DNA of 64,000 nucleotides from NCBI RefSeq assembly GCF_036327755.1, contig NZ_CP109596.1, forward strand, positions 6,448,001 to 6,512,000, in the 5' to 3' direction. The notes beneath the pieces are model-generated. The model ran no database searches. It saw only the letters and a list, made by a program, of their open reading frames with translations, and was not told the origin of the DNA. Each line of letters begins with the position of its first letter. The first letter of the stretch is position 1. Below are positions 15,844-24,228 of this stretch, one piece after another. This stretch comes from Nocardia sp. NBC_01503. GTDB lineage: Bacteria; Actinomycetota; Actinomycetes; Mycobacteriales; Mycobacteriaceae. Position numbers and translations under genes: made by a program.

Positions 15844-16653
15844 CTAGCCGCGGGCGTGGACCGCGGCCAAGCGGGCGGAGCGGATGGCGTTCCAGAGGGG
15901 GCGGAGCAGGGATTCCTGGGCGGCTATGGCGGTGGCGGAGGTGGGGGCCGAGGCGGGGGCTCGTTCGGCGACGGTGAGGATGGCCGCGACCTGGTCGGCG
16001 GTGTCGAGGATGCGGCGGGCGCGCAGGGGGAGGGAGTCGGGGTATCGGTGCTGGGAGAGGGCTTCGAGTTCGTCTTCGATGAGGTCGCGGGGGCTGGGGC
16101 CGGTGGGGTCCACCTGGGTGGTGTGGAGTTGTTGGAGGGCGTCGGCGGCGTCGCGGACCGCCTGGCGCATGGCGTATTCGGCTTCGCCGAGGGGCATATC
16201 GGGTTCGATGGCGAAGGGGATGGCGGTGGCGTAGACGCGCCACTGGAGGGTTTCGTCGTCGGTCCAGACCGGGACCAAGCCGGTGCCGTCGCTGCCGGGA
16301 GCGCCGATGAACAGGCCCTCGCCCGCTTCGGTTGCGGCGGCGGCGAATTCGGTGCCGACGGGGACGCCGCGAACATCGCCGGGGATGGGGAGCACCAGGC
16401 GCAATTGGGCGGCGGGACCGGTGAAGGCTTCCCGAATGAGTTTGAGTAGCACCATGATTCCGGCCCCGGTGGGTTCCTCGGATTCGTCGGCGGCCCACGG
16501 AAGTCCGGTGTGGCCGCCGGTGACGGGATCTCCGGCCGCGACGGTTTGGCGGGGCGCCCAGGCGCGCAGTGCATCCAGCACATCGTCGGGGGCGCTGCGA
16601 CCGGCCAGCCAGGAGCTGGCCCAGACCGTCAGCGTGGCGCTCGGCGTACTCAT
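15844..16653 (-). CDS. Conserved hypothetical protein
   Basis: 269 residues, MSTPSATLTVWASSWLAGRS at the start. No membrane segment or signal peptide is visible. The protein has an N-terminal mixed region (about 1-155) with PIPGDVRGVPVGTEFAAAAT, a predicted helical region around 155-230, and an Ala-rich C-terminus. I do not recognise a domain. The sequence is strongly biased to GC in third positions on this strand, which supports it over the long opposite-strand frames. It converges with the Rpn-like gene, leaving 11 bp between them. Confidence 0.7.
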   Translation of the reverse strand: MSTPSATLTVWASSWLAGRSAPDDVLDALRAWAPRQTVAAGDPVTGGHTGLPWAADESEEPTGAGIMVLLKLIREAFTGPAAQLRLVLPIPGDVRGVPVGTEFAAAATEAGEGLFIGAPGSDGTGLVPVWTDDETLQWRVYATAIPFAIEPDMPLGEAEYAMRQAVRDAADALQQLHTTQVDPTGPSPRDLIEDELEALSQHRYPDSLPLRARRILDTADQVAAILTVAERAPASAPTSATAIAAQESLLRPLWNAIRSARLAAVHARG

Positions 16654-16775
16654 GATTTAAAGAATAGCTGGCGAGCAACTATGGGCTGGATCGGAAATCG
16701 ATCAACCGTTCGACGGCGTGATCACGTCCGGTTCGGGAGAATGGGTCCGGTGCTCGACGATCGAAGGCCGGGGAG

Positions 16776-17498
16776 ATGAACGATTCCATGGTGCTCGGCC
16801 TGCTCTCCTCCCTCTTCGGCGGATTGTGCGTGGCCCTGGTCACCTATCTGACCACGCGTAAGCGCACCGCCGCCGAAACCCGCAAGCTCGAAGCGGATAC
16901 CGAACGGGTGCGCATCGAGACCACGAAGGTATTCCTGGAGACCAAGGCGCTGCCCGGTTTCGCCTCCTCCGAAGGGCGTCTGCTCACGGGATGGGTACTG
17001 AGCGAAAGCGATCCGGGCAAGTACGAGATCGGCATCGACCGCACCGTGCGCGGCCGCCACAGCCCCGCCGGGTACCTGCGCTCGCGTCCGAACGCGGGCG
17101 GTTTCGGCACCCTCATGCAGATGGTCAAGGCAGAGCAGTACCGCGGCAAGCGCATTCAGCTCTCCGGCAATATCAAAACCACCGCCCCCGACACCTCCGC
17201 CGTCGGCCTGTGGATCCGCGTCAACGGCCGCAAGGGTGAGATCCTGCGCTTCGACAGTATGGAGAACCGCCGCATCCACGGCACCACCCGCTGGACCCAG
17301 CACCACGTCGTCTCAGACGTTCCCGAAGCCGCCCACTACATAGCCTTCGGCCTCCTGCTCGAGGGGCCGGGCGAGGCCCGCATCAGCGATATGGACCTGG
17401 ACCTGGTGGGCTCCGATATCGCCGCCACCGCCACCGAACTCCTCAATGCCGACGAATTCCCCGACCGCCCGGTGAATCTCGACTTCAATATCGACTGA
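16776..17498 (+). CDS. Conserved hypothetical protein with one N-terminal membrane anchor
   Basis: 240 residues. Residues 5-25 (MVLGLLSSLFGGLCVALVTY) form a single membrane segment. A charged coiled stretch follows (RKRTAAETRKLEADTERVRI). The C-terminal 170 residues have alternating beta-strand patterning, with IQLSGNIKTTAPDTSAVGLW and ISDMDLDLVGSD, reminiscent of carbohydrate-binding or jelly-roll folds. The domain would face the cytoplasm or the outside depending on orientation; no signal peptidase site is seen. Function is unknown. Confidence 0.75.
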   Translation: MNDSMVLGLLSSLFGGLCVALVTYLTTRKRTAAETRKLEADTERVRIETTKVFLETKALPGFASSEGRLLTGWVLSESDPGKYEIGIDRTVRGRHSPAGYLRSRPNAGGFGTLMQMVKAEQYRGKRIQLSGNIKTTAPDTSAVGLWIRVNGRKGEILRFDSMENRRIHGTTRWTQHHVVSDVPEAAHYIAFGLLLEGPGEARISDMDLDLVGSDIAATATELLNADEFPDRPVNLDFNID

Positions 17499-17536
17499 CC
17501 GGCCCCATTACACACGAGTGAGCAACGGCCGCAGGG

Positions 17537-18364
17537 TTACTCGGGTTCGGTGACGAAGTCGATGAGGCGCTCCACCGCGCCGATGAGATGCGGTTCGAGG
17601 TCCCTGTAGGAGTTGACGGCGTTGTAGACGCGCCGCCAACCCTCCTGCGGGGTGCCCCAGTTCAGGCGACGGCAGATGCCGGTCTTCCAGTCCTCACCGC
17701 GCGGAACCTCCGGCCACGCCGCGATACCCAGCACCGAGGGCCGAACCGCTTGCCAGACATCGATGTACGGGTGGCCGGTGACCATGACGTGGGGGCCGAG
17801 TCCGGTGGTCAGGCCGGTCTCCTTGGAACCGGTGACCAGGTGGTCGACCAGGACGCCGACTCGGCTGCCGGGGCCGGGCCGGAATTCGGTCAGCCGCGCG
17901 GCCAAATGGTCCAGGCCCTCGAGTTGTTCGACCACGACGCCTTCGATGCGCAGGTCATGCCCCCACACCCGCTCGACGATCGCCGCGTCGTGCACGCCTT
18001 CGACCCAGATTCGACTGGCTCGCGCGACGCGGGCGCGCGCGCCTTCGACGCGGGTGGAACCGGAGGCCGAGCGCGTGGGTTGTTTGGGTGCGGTGGCGGT
18101 GGGCCGGATCAGGGTGACGGGTTGTCCGTCGATCAGGAAGGCCGCCTCGCGCAGTGCGAACAATCGCACCCGCCCGCGCCCGTCCTCGAGTTTGACGAAG
18201 TCGCCATCGTAGCTGCGGTCGAAACCGACTACGGCACCGCAGAATCCGCTGGCGGCGTCCTCGGCGACCAGGTCGCGCTCGGCGATCACCTTCGGTATCT
18301 CGCGCTTTCGCGTCCGCGCATGTCCGGAGAAGATGTCGCCGCCATAGTTGTCACGCCCGTTCAC
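17537..18364 (-). CDS. DUF3097-family protein
   Basis: 275 residues from GTG 18364, giving VNGRDNYGGDIFSGHARTRK. Conserved stretches include LVAEDAASGFCGAVVGFDRS, SRIWVEGVHDAAIVERVWGH and VTGHPYIDVWQAVRPSVLGI. These are the pattern of the actinobacterial DUF3097 family, which is near-universal in the group and carries a TOPRIM-like WVEGVHDAA segment. A frame extends upstream to 18502, but that part lacks coding character. Function is not known; a nucleic-acid-related role would be an inference from the TOPRIM resemblance. Confidence 0.85.
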   Translation of the reverse strand: MNGRDNYGGDIFSGHARTRKREIPKVIAERDLVAEDAASGFCGAVVGFDRSYDGDFVKLEDGRGRVRLFALREAAFLIDGQPVTLIRPTATAPKQPTRSASGSTRVEGARARVARASRIWVEGVHDAAIVERVWGHDLRIEGVVVEQLEGLDHLAARLTEFRPGPGSRVGVLVDHLVTGSKETGLTTGLGPHVMVTGHPYIDVWQAVRPSVLGIAAWPEVPRGEDWKTGICRRLNWGTPQEGWRRVYNAVNSYRDLEPHLIGAVERLIDFVTEPE

Positions 18365-18455
18365 CGCATCGAAGGTACCGGCTGATCCGGGAAACGCCCC
18401 GCTCCGACGCGCGTTTTCGGGGCGGGTACCGATTCGGGGGTCGGCGCGGGCGATC

Positions 18456-18486
18456 TTGCACAGTGTTCGGCGCGAACGATTACTGT
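18456..18486 (+). promoter_or_regulatory. Likely promoter of the nfeD/band-7 operon
   Basis: TTGCAC at 18456-18461 and TACTGT at 18481-18486 with 19 bases between resemble housekeeping -35/-10 elements. The seventh base after the -10 is the GTG at 18493, so the mRNA would be leaderless. Confidence 0.4.
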
Positions 18487-18492
18487 GGTGTG

Positions 18493-18924
18493 GTGGCCGC
18501 AATCGTTTGGCTGGTCGCGGGGATACTCCTCGCGGCGGCGGAGATGCTCACAGGTGATCTCACGCTGCTCATGCTGGGCAGCGCCGCGGTGATCACCGCG
18601 GGCGTGAGTGGTCTGGCCGATACCTCGCTGGTGGTGGACGCGGTGGTGTTCGGTGTCACCGCCATCGCCCTGCTGCTACTGGTTCGCCCACTTCTGTTGC
18701 GCCGCTACTCGATTCCACCTTCGACGCCCACCGGCGTGGACGCGCTCCCCGGTAAGACGGCGCGCGTACTGGAGGCGATCGACGAACATGGTGGCCGGGT
18801 GAAGCTCGATGGTGAAGTGTGGAGCGCGCGGGCCTTCGATCCGGATGAGCGGTATCCGGAGGGTTCGACCGTCTACATCATGAGGATCGACGGCGCCCAC
18901 GTCGTCGTGTGGAAGGGGCCTTAG
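18493..18924 (+). CDS. NfeD family membrane protein
   Basis: About 143 residues. Two or three membrane helices occupy the N-terminal half (VAAIVWLVAGILLAAAEMLT; LVVDAVVFGVTAIALLLLVR). A C-terminal OB-fold domain follows with DALPGKTARVLEAIDEHGGR and the conserved VKLDGEVWSARAF. NfeD proteins partner stomatin/flotillin-type proteins in membrane microdomains, and a band-7 gene starts directly at the next base after its stop. GTG 18493 is chosen because of its position relative to the promoter; GTG 18490 or ATG 18463 are alternatives. Confidence 0.88.
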   Translation: MAAIVWLVAGILLAAAEMLTGDLTLLMLGSAAVITAGVSGLADTSLVVDAVVFGVTAIALLLLVRPLLLRRYSIPPSTPTGVDALPGKTARVLEAIDEHGGRVKLDGEVWSARAFDPDERYPEGSTVYIMRIDGAHVVVWKGP

Positions 18925-20202
18925 ATGGCTGTACTCATAGTCGCTCTCGTTCTGGTCCTGTTGGTGGTGGTGGTCGTCTTCAAGTCGGTGGCGCTGGTGC
19001 CACAGGCGGAGGCCGCCGTCATCGAACGTCTGGGGCGCTATTCGCGCACCGTCTCCGGGCAGCTGACCTTCCTGGTGCCCTTCGCCGACCGTATTCGCGC
19101 CAAGGTGGATCTGCGCGAGCGGGTGGTGTCGTTCCCACCGCAGCCGGTGATCACCCAGGACAACCTGACCGTGCAGATCGACTCGGTGGTGTATTTCCAG
19201 GTCACCAGTCCGCAGGCCGCGGTCTACGAGATCAGCAATTACATTGCCGCCGTAGAGCAATTGACCATCACCACGCTGCGCAATGTGGTCGGCGGTATGA
19301 CCCTCGAGGAGACGCTGACCTCCCGCGATCAGATCAACCATCAGCTGCGCGGTGTTCTGGACGAGGCGACCGGCCGCTGGGGTCTGCGGGTTTCGCGCGT
19401 GGAGCTCAAGGCCATCGATCCGCCGCCGTCGATTCAGGAGTCGATGGAGAAGCAGATGAAGGCGGACCGCGAGAAGCGCGCCATCATCCTCACCGCCGAG
19501 GGGCAGCGCGAGGCGTCGATCAAGACCGCCGAGGGCCAGAAGCAGGCGTCGATTCTCTCCGCCGAAGGTTCCAAGCAGGCCGCCATCCTTTCCGCGGAGG
19601 GTGAGCGGCAATCCCGCATCCTGCGCGCGCAGGGTGAGCGCGCCGCCGCGTATCTGCAGGCGCAAGGCCAAGCCAAGGCGATCGAAAAGGTCTTCGCCGC
19701 CATCAAGAACGGCAAGCCGACCCCCGAATTGCTGGCCTACCAGTACATGCAAACCCTGCCGCAGGTCGCCAAGGGCGATGCCAACAAGGTGTGGCTGGTG
19801 CCCAGCGACTTCGGCAAGGCCCTCGAGGGTTTCGCCCGCAACTTCGCGAAAGAGGGCGAGGACGGCACCTTCCGGTATGAACCCGCCACCGATAGCGGGC
19901 CCACCGAACGTCCCGAGGACGACGCCGACGAGGTCGCCGACTGGTTCAATACCGCCACCGACCCGGCTGCCGAACGTGCGGTCCGTGCCGCCGAGGCCGA
20001 TGCCCGCGCACCGGTCGAATCGACCGCCCTGCCCCCGACGGCCCGCCCTCGCGCGGAAACCCAACCGCCGCAACAGCGTGCGGTACCCCAGCCGCCGGAA
20101 CAACAGCAGCTCCCACCGGATCCACAGCAGCATCGCCAGGATCCGCCCGGTGATCAGCGCTGGCAGCAGCCACCGCCGCCCGGACGTCCACTGGGCCGCT
20201 AG
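18925..20202 (+). CDS. SPFH/band 7 (stomatin/QmcA-like) membrane protein
   Basis: 425 residues. An N-terminal membrane segment (2-23) precedes the band-7 domain (about 25-185), with VERVVSFPPQPVITQDNLTV-like motifs and VTSPQAAVYEISNYIAAVEQ. Residues 190-256 are six tandem 11-residue units built on AEGxxxAxIxx (AEGQREASIKT, AEGQKQASILS, AEGSKQAAILS, AEGERQSRILR, AQGERAAAYLQ, then a variant), a hendecad coiled coil. The C-terminal 60 residues are Pro/Gln-rich and disordered. Such proteins oligomerise on the inner membrane and organise microdomains or regulate proteases. GGAAGGGG precedes ATG 18925, which abuts the nfeD stop, so the two form an operon. Confidence 0.92.
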   Translation: MAVLIVALVLVLLVVVVVFKSVALVPQAEAAVIERLGRYSRTVSGQLTFLVPFADRIRAKVDLRERVVSFPPQPVITQDNLTVQIDSVVYFQVTSPQAAVYEISNYIAAVEQLTITTLRNVVGGMTLEETLTSRDQINHQLRGVLDEATGRWGLRVSRVELKAIDPPPSIQESMEKQMKADREKRAIILTAEGQREASIKTAEGQKQASILSAEGSKQAAILSAEGERQSRILRAQGERAAAYLQAQGQAKAIEKVFAAIKNGKPTPELLAYQYMQTLPQVAKGDANKVWLVPSDFGKALEGFARNFAKEGEDGTFRYEPATDSGPTERPEDDADEVADWFNTATDPAAERAVRAAEADARAPVESTALPPTARPRAETQPPQQRAVPQPPEQQQLPPDPQQHRQDPPGDQRWQQPPPPGRPLGR

Positions 20203-20210
20203 TTCCGCGA

Positions 20211-20257
20211 ATCGAGGACGGTCAGTCCGAGCTCACGCCCGGCTTACCGTCCTCGAT
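20211..20257. terminator. Inverted repeat between convergent genes
   Basis: ATCGAGGACGGT (20211-20222) is exactly inverted as ACCGTCCTCGAT (20246-20257) with a 23-base loop. It spans the 3' ends of the band-7 gene and the phospholipase gene. The right arm lies in the last phospholipase codons. It probably ends transcription from one or both sides, although no U-tract follows. Confidence 0.5.
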
Positions 20258-22315
20258 CCGTCCGGTGACGCGACGGCGGAACTCCGCATCGCCGACCGCG
20301 GTGATCTCCAGGTCGTACCAGCCGTCACGGGTGGGCCATTCCAGGCGCTGTTCGCTGCCCGCCGCGAGTTCGACGCGGCGCGGATCGCCGCCACCGCGGC
20401 GCGGGGTGATGGTCAAAACGGCAACGCGCCCACCCTGATTGGCGAGCGTGAGGACAACGGCCGATCGAGCGCCGGGTTCGGTACCGACCCGCACCCCGGC
20501 CGCCACCCCCGTGGTGTCGCCGCGCAGTTCATGCCAGAACCGATTCGGCCCCTGTACGACGAGATCGTATTTCCCGGTGACCGCGAACTGCACCGTCGTC
20601 TTGCCGTCGACGTCGTAGTGCCGCGGATCGCCGGTGACCCCCGCGAACGGGTAGATCGTGAAATGCGCTGAGGCCCTACCGGTATTGATGAGCGTCACCG
20701 ACAGCGCCGACCCGTCCACCGTGCTCGAGACCGCGGGTTGATAGGGGAGTGGCCGCGCCTTGCGCGTGCCCGGCTCCTGTATCGGAAGCGATTGTGATTC
20801 GGGCGGTTCGGCCTTCCACCGGTCGACCGCGGCGGGGATCGGCCCGGGCGTGCTCAATCGCCGCCGTTTCCCCTTGGCGGAGAAGTCGAAGACCGAGGTC
20901 ATATCGCCGCAGACGGTGCGCCGCCAGGAGCTGATATTCGGCTCCCCGACCCCGGTCCACAGCTCCAGGAAGCGCAGCACCGAGGTGTGGTCGAAGACCT
21001 CGGAGGAGACGAATCCGCCCATGGTCCAGGGTGATATGACCGTCATCGGCACCCGCACGCCGAGTCCGATCGCCTGCCCGTCATACCAGTCGTCCCCATT
21101 GCCGGAGGAGGGTCGCGGTGGTACCGGCGACGGCACATGATCGAAGTAGCCGTCGTTCTCGTCGAAGGTCAGGAAGATCGCCGTCTTGGACCAGGTGTCG
21201 ATATCGGAGCCGATGATATCGAGCAGTTTGTAGATGAAGTCGGCACTGCCCACCGGTGTGGACTCCGACGGATGCTCGGAGTAACGGGCGGGTGGCACCA
21301 GCCAGCTCACCGCCGGAAGCCGGTCCGCCGCAATGTCATCGGCGAACCGCCGCAGCAGACTGTCGGGTTCCCCGCGATACATGGCACGGTCGAAGAGGCT
21401 GCGCTCGGCGTGGGAGAGCTTGTCCCGCCCCGCCTTCAACTGGTTCAGCAGCCGCTGCTGATCCGCGAGCGGCCGCCCCGCGAGGGATTCGTAGAACTTC
21501 TCGGTGGTCTGATATCGCCCGTCCACCTCGGCGAGCACCTTATGCCCGATGTGCTTGAACGGCAGGAAGTATTCGACCGGATTGTCGGTGAAGTTGTCCC
21601 ACTCCTGATAGATCTGCCACGACACCCCCGCCGCCTCCAGGCGTTCGGGATAGGTCCGCCAGTCGTATCCGCGATGCCGGGCGTCATAGGCGGCATTGTC
21701 GACCGCGCGTTTGCGGCACCACGGCTCGAATCCCGTTGTGCCGGTGAAGAAGTAATTGCGATTGGGATTGGTCCCGCCGAACATCGAACAGTGGTAGGCG
21801 TCGCAGATGGTGAAGGTGTCGGCGAGTTCGTACTGCAGCGGCAGATCGCGGCGCTCGTAGTAGGTCATGGTGGCCGGGGATTTGGCCTCGATCCACCGAT
21901 CCCACCACCCGTGCCCCCACGCCTTGGTGCTGCCCTTCCATTCGTGATCGAGGCTGTCCAGATACTGGATATCGCTGTCCGGCCGTCCCGCGTGCGCCGC
22001 CGCCACACGCGCCGAGAACGGCAGCACCGCACCCCCGGGTCCGCCCGGTTGCCGGAACGCGTTGTCACCGTTGCGCAATCGTAGCGGGGTCTCATCACCG
22101 AACCCGCGAACGCCCGCGAGCGATCCGTAGTAGTGGTCGAATGACCGGTTCTCCTGCATGAGCAGGACCACATGCTCGATGGCATCCAATCCGCCCGACC
22201 GCACGGGCGCCGCCATGGCTCGGTGCAGCGAAGACGGCAGTAGCGACCCTGCCGCCGCGCCCGCCGCAATGGTCGCTGCCGAGCCGAGCAGCCGCCTGCG
22301 GGAGACGTTGACCAT
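20222..22315 (-). CDS. Tat-secreted phosphocholine-specific phospholipase C
   Basis: 697 residues. The N-terminus MVNVSRRRLLGSAATIAAGA is a twin-arginine signal with cleavage probably after AMAAP. The catalytic domain has HVVLLMQENRSFDHYYGSLA near 50, the metal/nucleophile motif of the phosphoesterase family. Further motifs are FGGTNPNRNYFFTG, TFDENDGYFDHVPSP and PMTVISPWTMGGFV. The last 180 residues form two phospholipase C C-terminal (DUF756) beta domains. The enzyme cleaves phosphatidylcholine or sphingomyelin outside the cell; in mycobacteria relatives act on host membranes and in phosphate scavenging. The start is set at the twin-arginine Met; the ribosome binding site is weak. The frame continues upstream with no coding character. 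Confidence 0.93.
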   Translation of the reverse strand: MVNVSRRRLLGSAATIAAGAAAGSLLPSSLHRAMAAPVRSGGLDAIEHVVLLMQENRSFDHYYGSLAGVRGFGDETPLRLRNGDNAFRQPGGPGGAVLPFSARVAAAHAGRPDSDIQYLDSLDHEWKGSTKAWGHGWWDRWIEAKSPATMTYYERRDLPLQYELADTFTICDAYHCSMFGGTNPNRNYFFTGTTGFEPWCRKRAVDNAAYDARHRGYDWRTYPERLEAAGVSWQIYQEWDNFTDNPVEYFLPFKHIGHKVLAEVDGRYQTTEKFYESLAGRPLADQQRLLNQLKAGRDKLSHAERSLFDRAMYRGEPDSLLRRFADDIAADRLPAVSWLVPPARYSEHPSESTPVGSADFIYKLLDIIGSDIDTWSKTAIFLTFDENDGYFDHVPSPVPPRPSSGNGDDWYDGQAIGLGVRVPMTVISPWTMGGFVSSEVFDHTSVLRFLELWTGVGEPNISSWRRTVCGDMTSVFDFSAKGKRRRLSTPGPIPAAVDRWKAEPPESQSLPIQEPGTRKARPLPYQPAVSSTVDGSALSVTLINTGRASAHFTIYPFAGVTGDPRHYDVDGKTTVQFAVTGKYDLVVQGPNRFWHELRGDTTGVAAGVRVGTEPGARSAVVLTLANQGGRVAVLTITPRRGGGDPRRVELAAGSEQRLEWPTRDGWYDLEITAVGDAEFRRRVTGRIEDGKPGVSSD

Positions 22316-22481
22316 ATGTCGAAGTAGAGCAGCCGGACCGGAACTCCGGGTGATCGCCGAATGATCGCCGGATGAAAGCAAATAGGGCAAAGGTGGCCGT
22401 AGGTGGTCGAGTGCGTGCCGCAGATGTGCCGCGCATGAACGGCATGCGACGTACCCGCGCGCGGCACACGCCCGGCACAGG

Positions 22482-22519
22482 CCGAGGGCCCTCGACAGGG
22501 TGTGGTCGAAGGCCCTCGG
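22482..22519 (-). terminator. Strong hairpin after the sulfonate/TauD pseudogene
   Basis: CCGAGGGCC-C-TCGAC, an 8-base loop, GTCGA-A-GGCCCTCGG: 14 paired bases with one mismatch. It lies 17 bp beyond the last stop of the minus-strand pseudogene and in front of the phospholipase gene. It probably terminated transcription of the former gene. No U-tract is present. Confidence 0.55.
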
Positions 22520-22536
22520 CATAGGTTCGGAGCGTA

Positions 22537-23025
22537 TCAGCCGGTTACCCCGGCGAAGCGTTCTCCGGAGATGGCGCGCGAGGGCTCTCCGTCCACACCC
22601 ACCGGAACATCCCCTTCGAGGGTGGTGCGGTACAGCACCCGGGTGACATCGAGATGGTTCAGATCGCTGGGCGCGAGCTGCGCGGTGGCGCGGTTGTCCC
22701 AGAACGCGAGACTGCCTTTCTCTCAGCGGAATCGGGCCGTGTACGCCGGATCCGACAGCTCCGCGTAGAGCCGCTCCAGGAGTTCGTCGCTGGTGGTATC
22801 GCCCTCCCAATGCGGCGAGATCTTGTTGAAGTAGCCGAGATCCGCCGCGAGTTCGAATGGCGTCACCTGCCCGGTCTGACCCTGGTAGCGCACAACGGTT
22901 CTCCCGTCGGCGGTCGTGGCCGGTTCGGACTTACCGTAGCCGGTGAGTACTCCCACCGCGCTGGTAATGGCGAATGTGGCCGCGAGGATTCGCAATTCCC
23001 GTGACGATCGAAAAGGAGAGCCCAT
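22537..23025 (-). pseudogene. Chimeric pseudogene: sulfonate/taurine binding-protein N-terminus joined to TauD C-terminus
   Basis: The first 63 or so residues (signal-like ELRILAATFAITSAVGVLTG, then VVRYQGQTGQVTPFELAADLGYF) match aliphatic-sulfonate substrate-binding lipoproteins. The reading then passes directly into DELLERLYAELSDPAYTARF, the C-terminal region of TauD-type taurine dioxygenases. After an in-frame TGA (22723-22725) at a position where TauD has a conserved Trp, the frame continues with GSLAFWDNRATAQLAPSDLN and RVLYRTTLEGDVPVG to a stop at 22537. The lipobox Cys is Tyr (LTGYG). The distal iron-ligand His of TauD is Tyr (VLYR). A large internal deletion removed the rest of both genes and anything between them. 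Non-functional. Confidence 0.85.
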
Positions 23026-23137
23026 AGTGATTCTTTCGATGAATGCGTTTGTCGGAACGCGTATTCAGGAATGACCGGTTGATCAAGGAGTACGGTGTCG
23101 GGACGGTCCGGGTAACCGGCATGTCGCGATGTGGAAA

Positions 23138-23786
23138 TCAGTGTGATTCTAATTCGGCGACGAAATCCGTTGCCGCGCCATCGGTTTGGAACAGCAGTGC
23201 GATCCGGTCCGCGATGATTCGCATGGCGGGCAGGATATTTCGGACAAGGTCGGCATCGAGCCGGGCCGAGCGCGCCTGCGCCGCGAGTGCGCCGCGCACC
23301 CGCTTATCGGCTCCGGCAATGGGTACCGCGATCGCGCGAATCGGGTCGTCGGTCGGAACGAGTTCGGCCGCGCCGGTCGGCGGCGGTCGCCCGGCACCTG
23401 ATTGGGGCAGGGAACACCGCTGGCCTGGCCTGGAACACCGTGACGGCGTCCCGGTCCCGCGCCACGCTCACGCTCACGGTGATGCGAATCCCGGCCGTCA
23501 GCGCGTACAGCCGCGGTGCCGCGGACTCGATGCCCAGGCGGTCCAGGCCGCGCCGCGCCAGCGACGCCGGACCGTGACCGATCCGGTAACGGTCGGTGGT
23601 GTCGTCCTGTTCGAGTAGCCGTCCGCGGACGAGTGCCCGGGCGGGCCGGTGCACGGTGCTCACCGGTGGGTCGGCCAGCTGCGCCAGCTTGCTCACCGAC
23701 AGTTCGGGATCGCCTTCGAAGCAGCTCAGCACCTGGATTGCCGGATCGACGGCATGGACGCCGGAGCGTGGTTCCGCGGTGGCCAT
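23138..23786 (-). pseudogene. IclR-family regulator pseudogene
   Basis: From ATG 23786 the frame reads an IclR helix-turn-helix: GVHAVDPAIQVLSCFEGDPE, LSVSKLAQLADPPVSTVHRP, DRYRIGHGPASLARRGLD. It then reads the start of the effector domain, DAVTVFQARPAVFPAPI. The reading then changes frame. The C-terminal part is found in another frame as DDPIRAIAVPIAGADKRVRG and RIIADRIALLFQTDGAATDF, ending at TGA 23138. About 35-40 codons of the effector domain seem to be missing compared with a usual 250-residue IclR. Several Leu-to-Pro changes sit in conserved helices. It is next to the broken sulfonate/taurine gene it may once have controlled. Confidence 0.75.
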
Positions 23787-24066
23787 GGCTCTGACCGGCG
23801 GCAACGGTTGCGCGCAGCCGGATCGCCTTCACCGGAAACGCACCGGAAGAGCGTGCCGGAGGTGTCGCGCAGAAGTTCTGCATCGCTGAAATTCGATATG
23901 TATTACGCGACTCGGATCACTATTTTCCAGTGGCGTCCATCACATTATCGGCCTTGAATTCGAAGAATGTAATTCACCATTCGTCCGGTGCTGTCTGCGC
24001 AAACTCGAGGAGTGCGGCCGTCGCCAATTTGTCAACCGCCCGTGATCGCGCCGTGATTAGTTGTGA
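23787..24066. other. Intergenic region upstream of the Rpf gene
   Basis: The sequence is AT-richer than the window average and holds no credible gene. TTGTCA at 24029-24034 followed by TTAGTT-like sequence near 24057 may be the -35/-10 of the Rpf transcript. That would place the start of a leader of roughly 150 nt near 24067. Confidence 0.35.
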
Positions 24067-24228
24067 TTGTTCCGTTACCGTCGTTCACGGCTCGAATCAA
24101 CGAGTCCGAAATCGAACCGCCGAACACCGGCAACCCCGTCCCGCGGTTCGAACGAAACCGACATCCCTGGGGACGGGGACCCGCAGCCGAGAGCGCGGGC
24201 CGGCAGGGCGCAGGCAGGGAATCCTTCT
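24067..24228 (+). promoter_or_regulatory. Structured 5' leader of the Rpf gene, candidate c-di-AMP (ydaO) riboswitch
   Basis: About 160 bases between a likely promoter and the Rpf start, with no ORF. CCCCGTCCC (24134-24142) pairs exactly with GGGACGGGG (24170-24178), enclosing a small CGGTT/AACCG hairpin. Next comes CCCGC...GCGGG. The segment GAGTCCGAAATCGAACCGCC and the later GGGGACCCGCAG and CGGCAGGG loosely resemble ydaO-type leader motifs, and many actinobacterial rpf genes carry that riboswitch. I cannot confirm the covariance by eye. Confidence 0.38.

Noticed and set aside
22316..22810. A long N-terminal extension of the phospholipase
   Set aside because: The extension is Arg/His-rich, crosses the TauD pseudogene and its terminator hairpin, and would bury the twin-arginine signal, which must be N-terminal.
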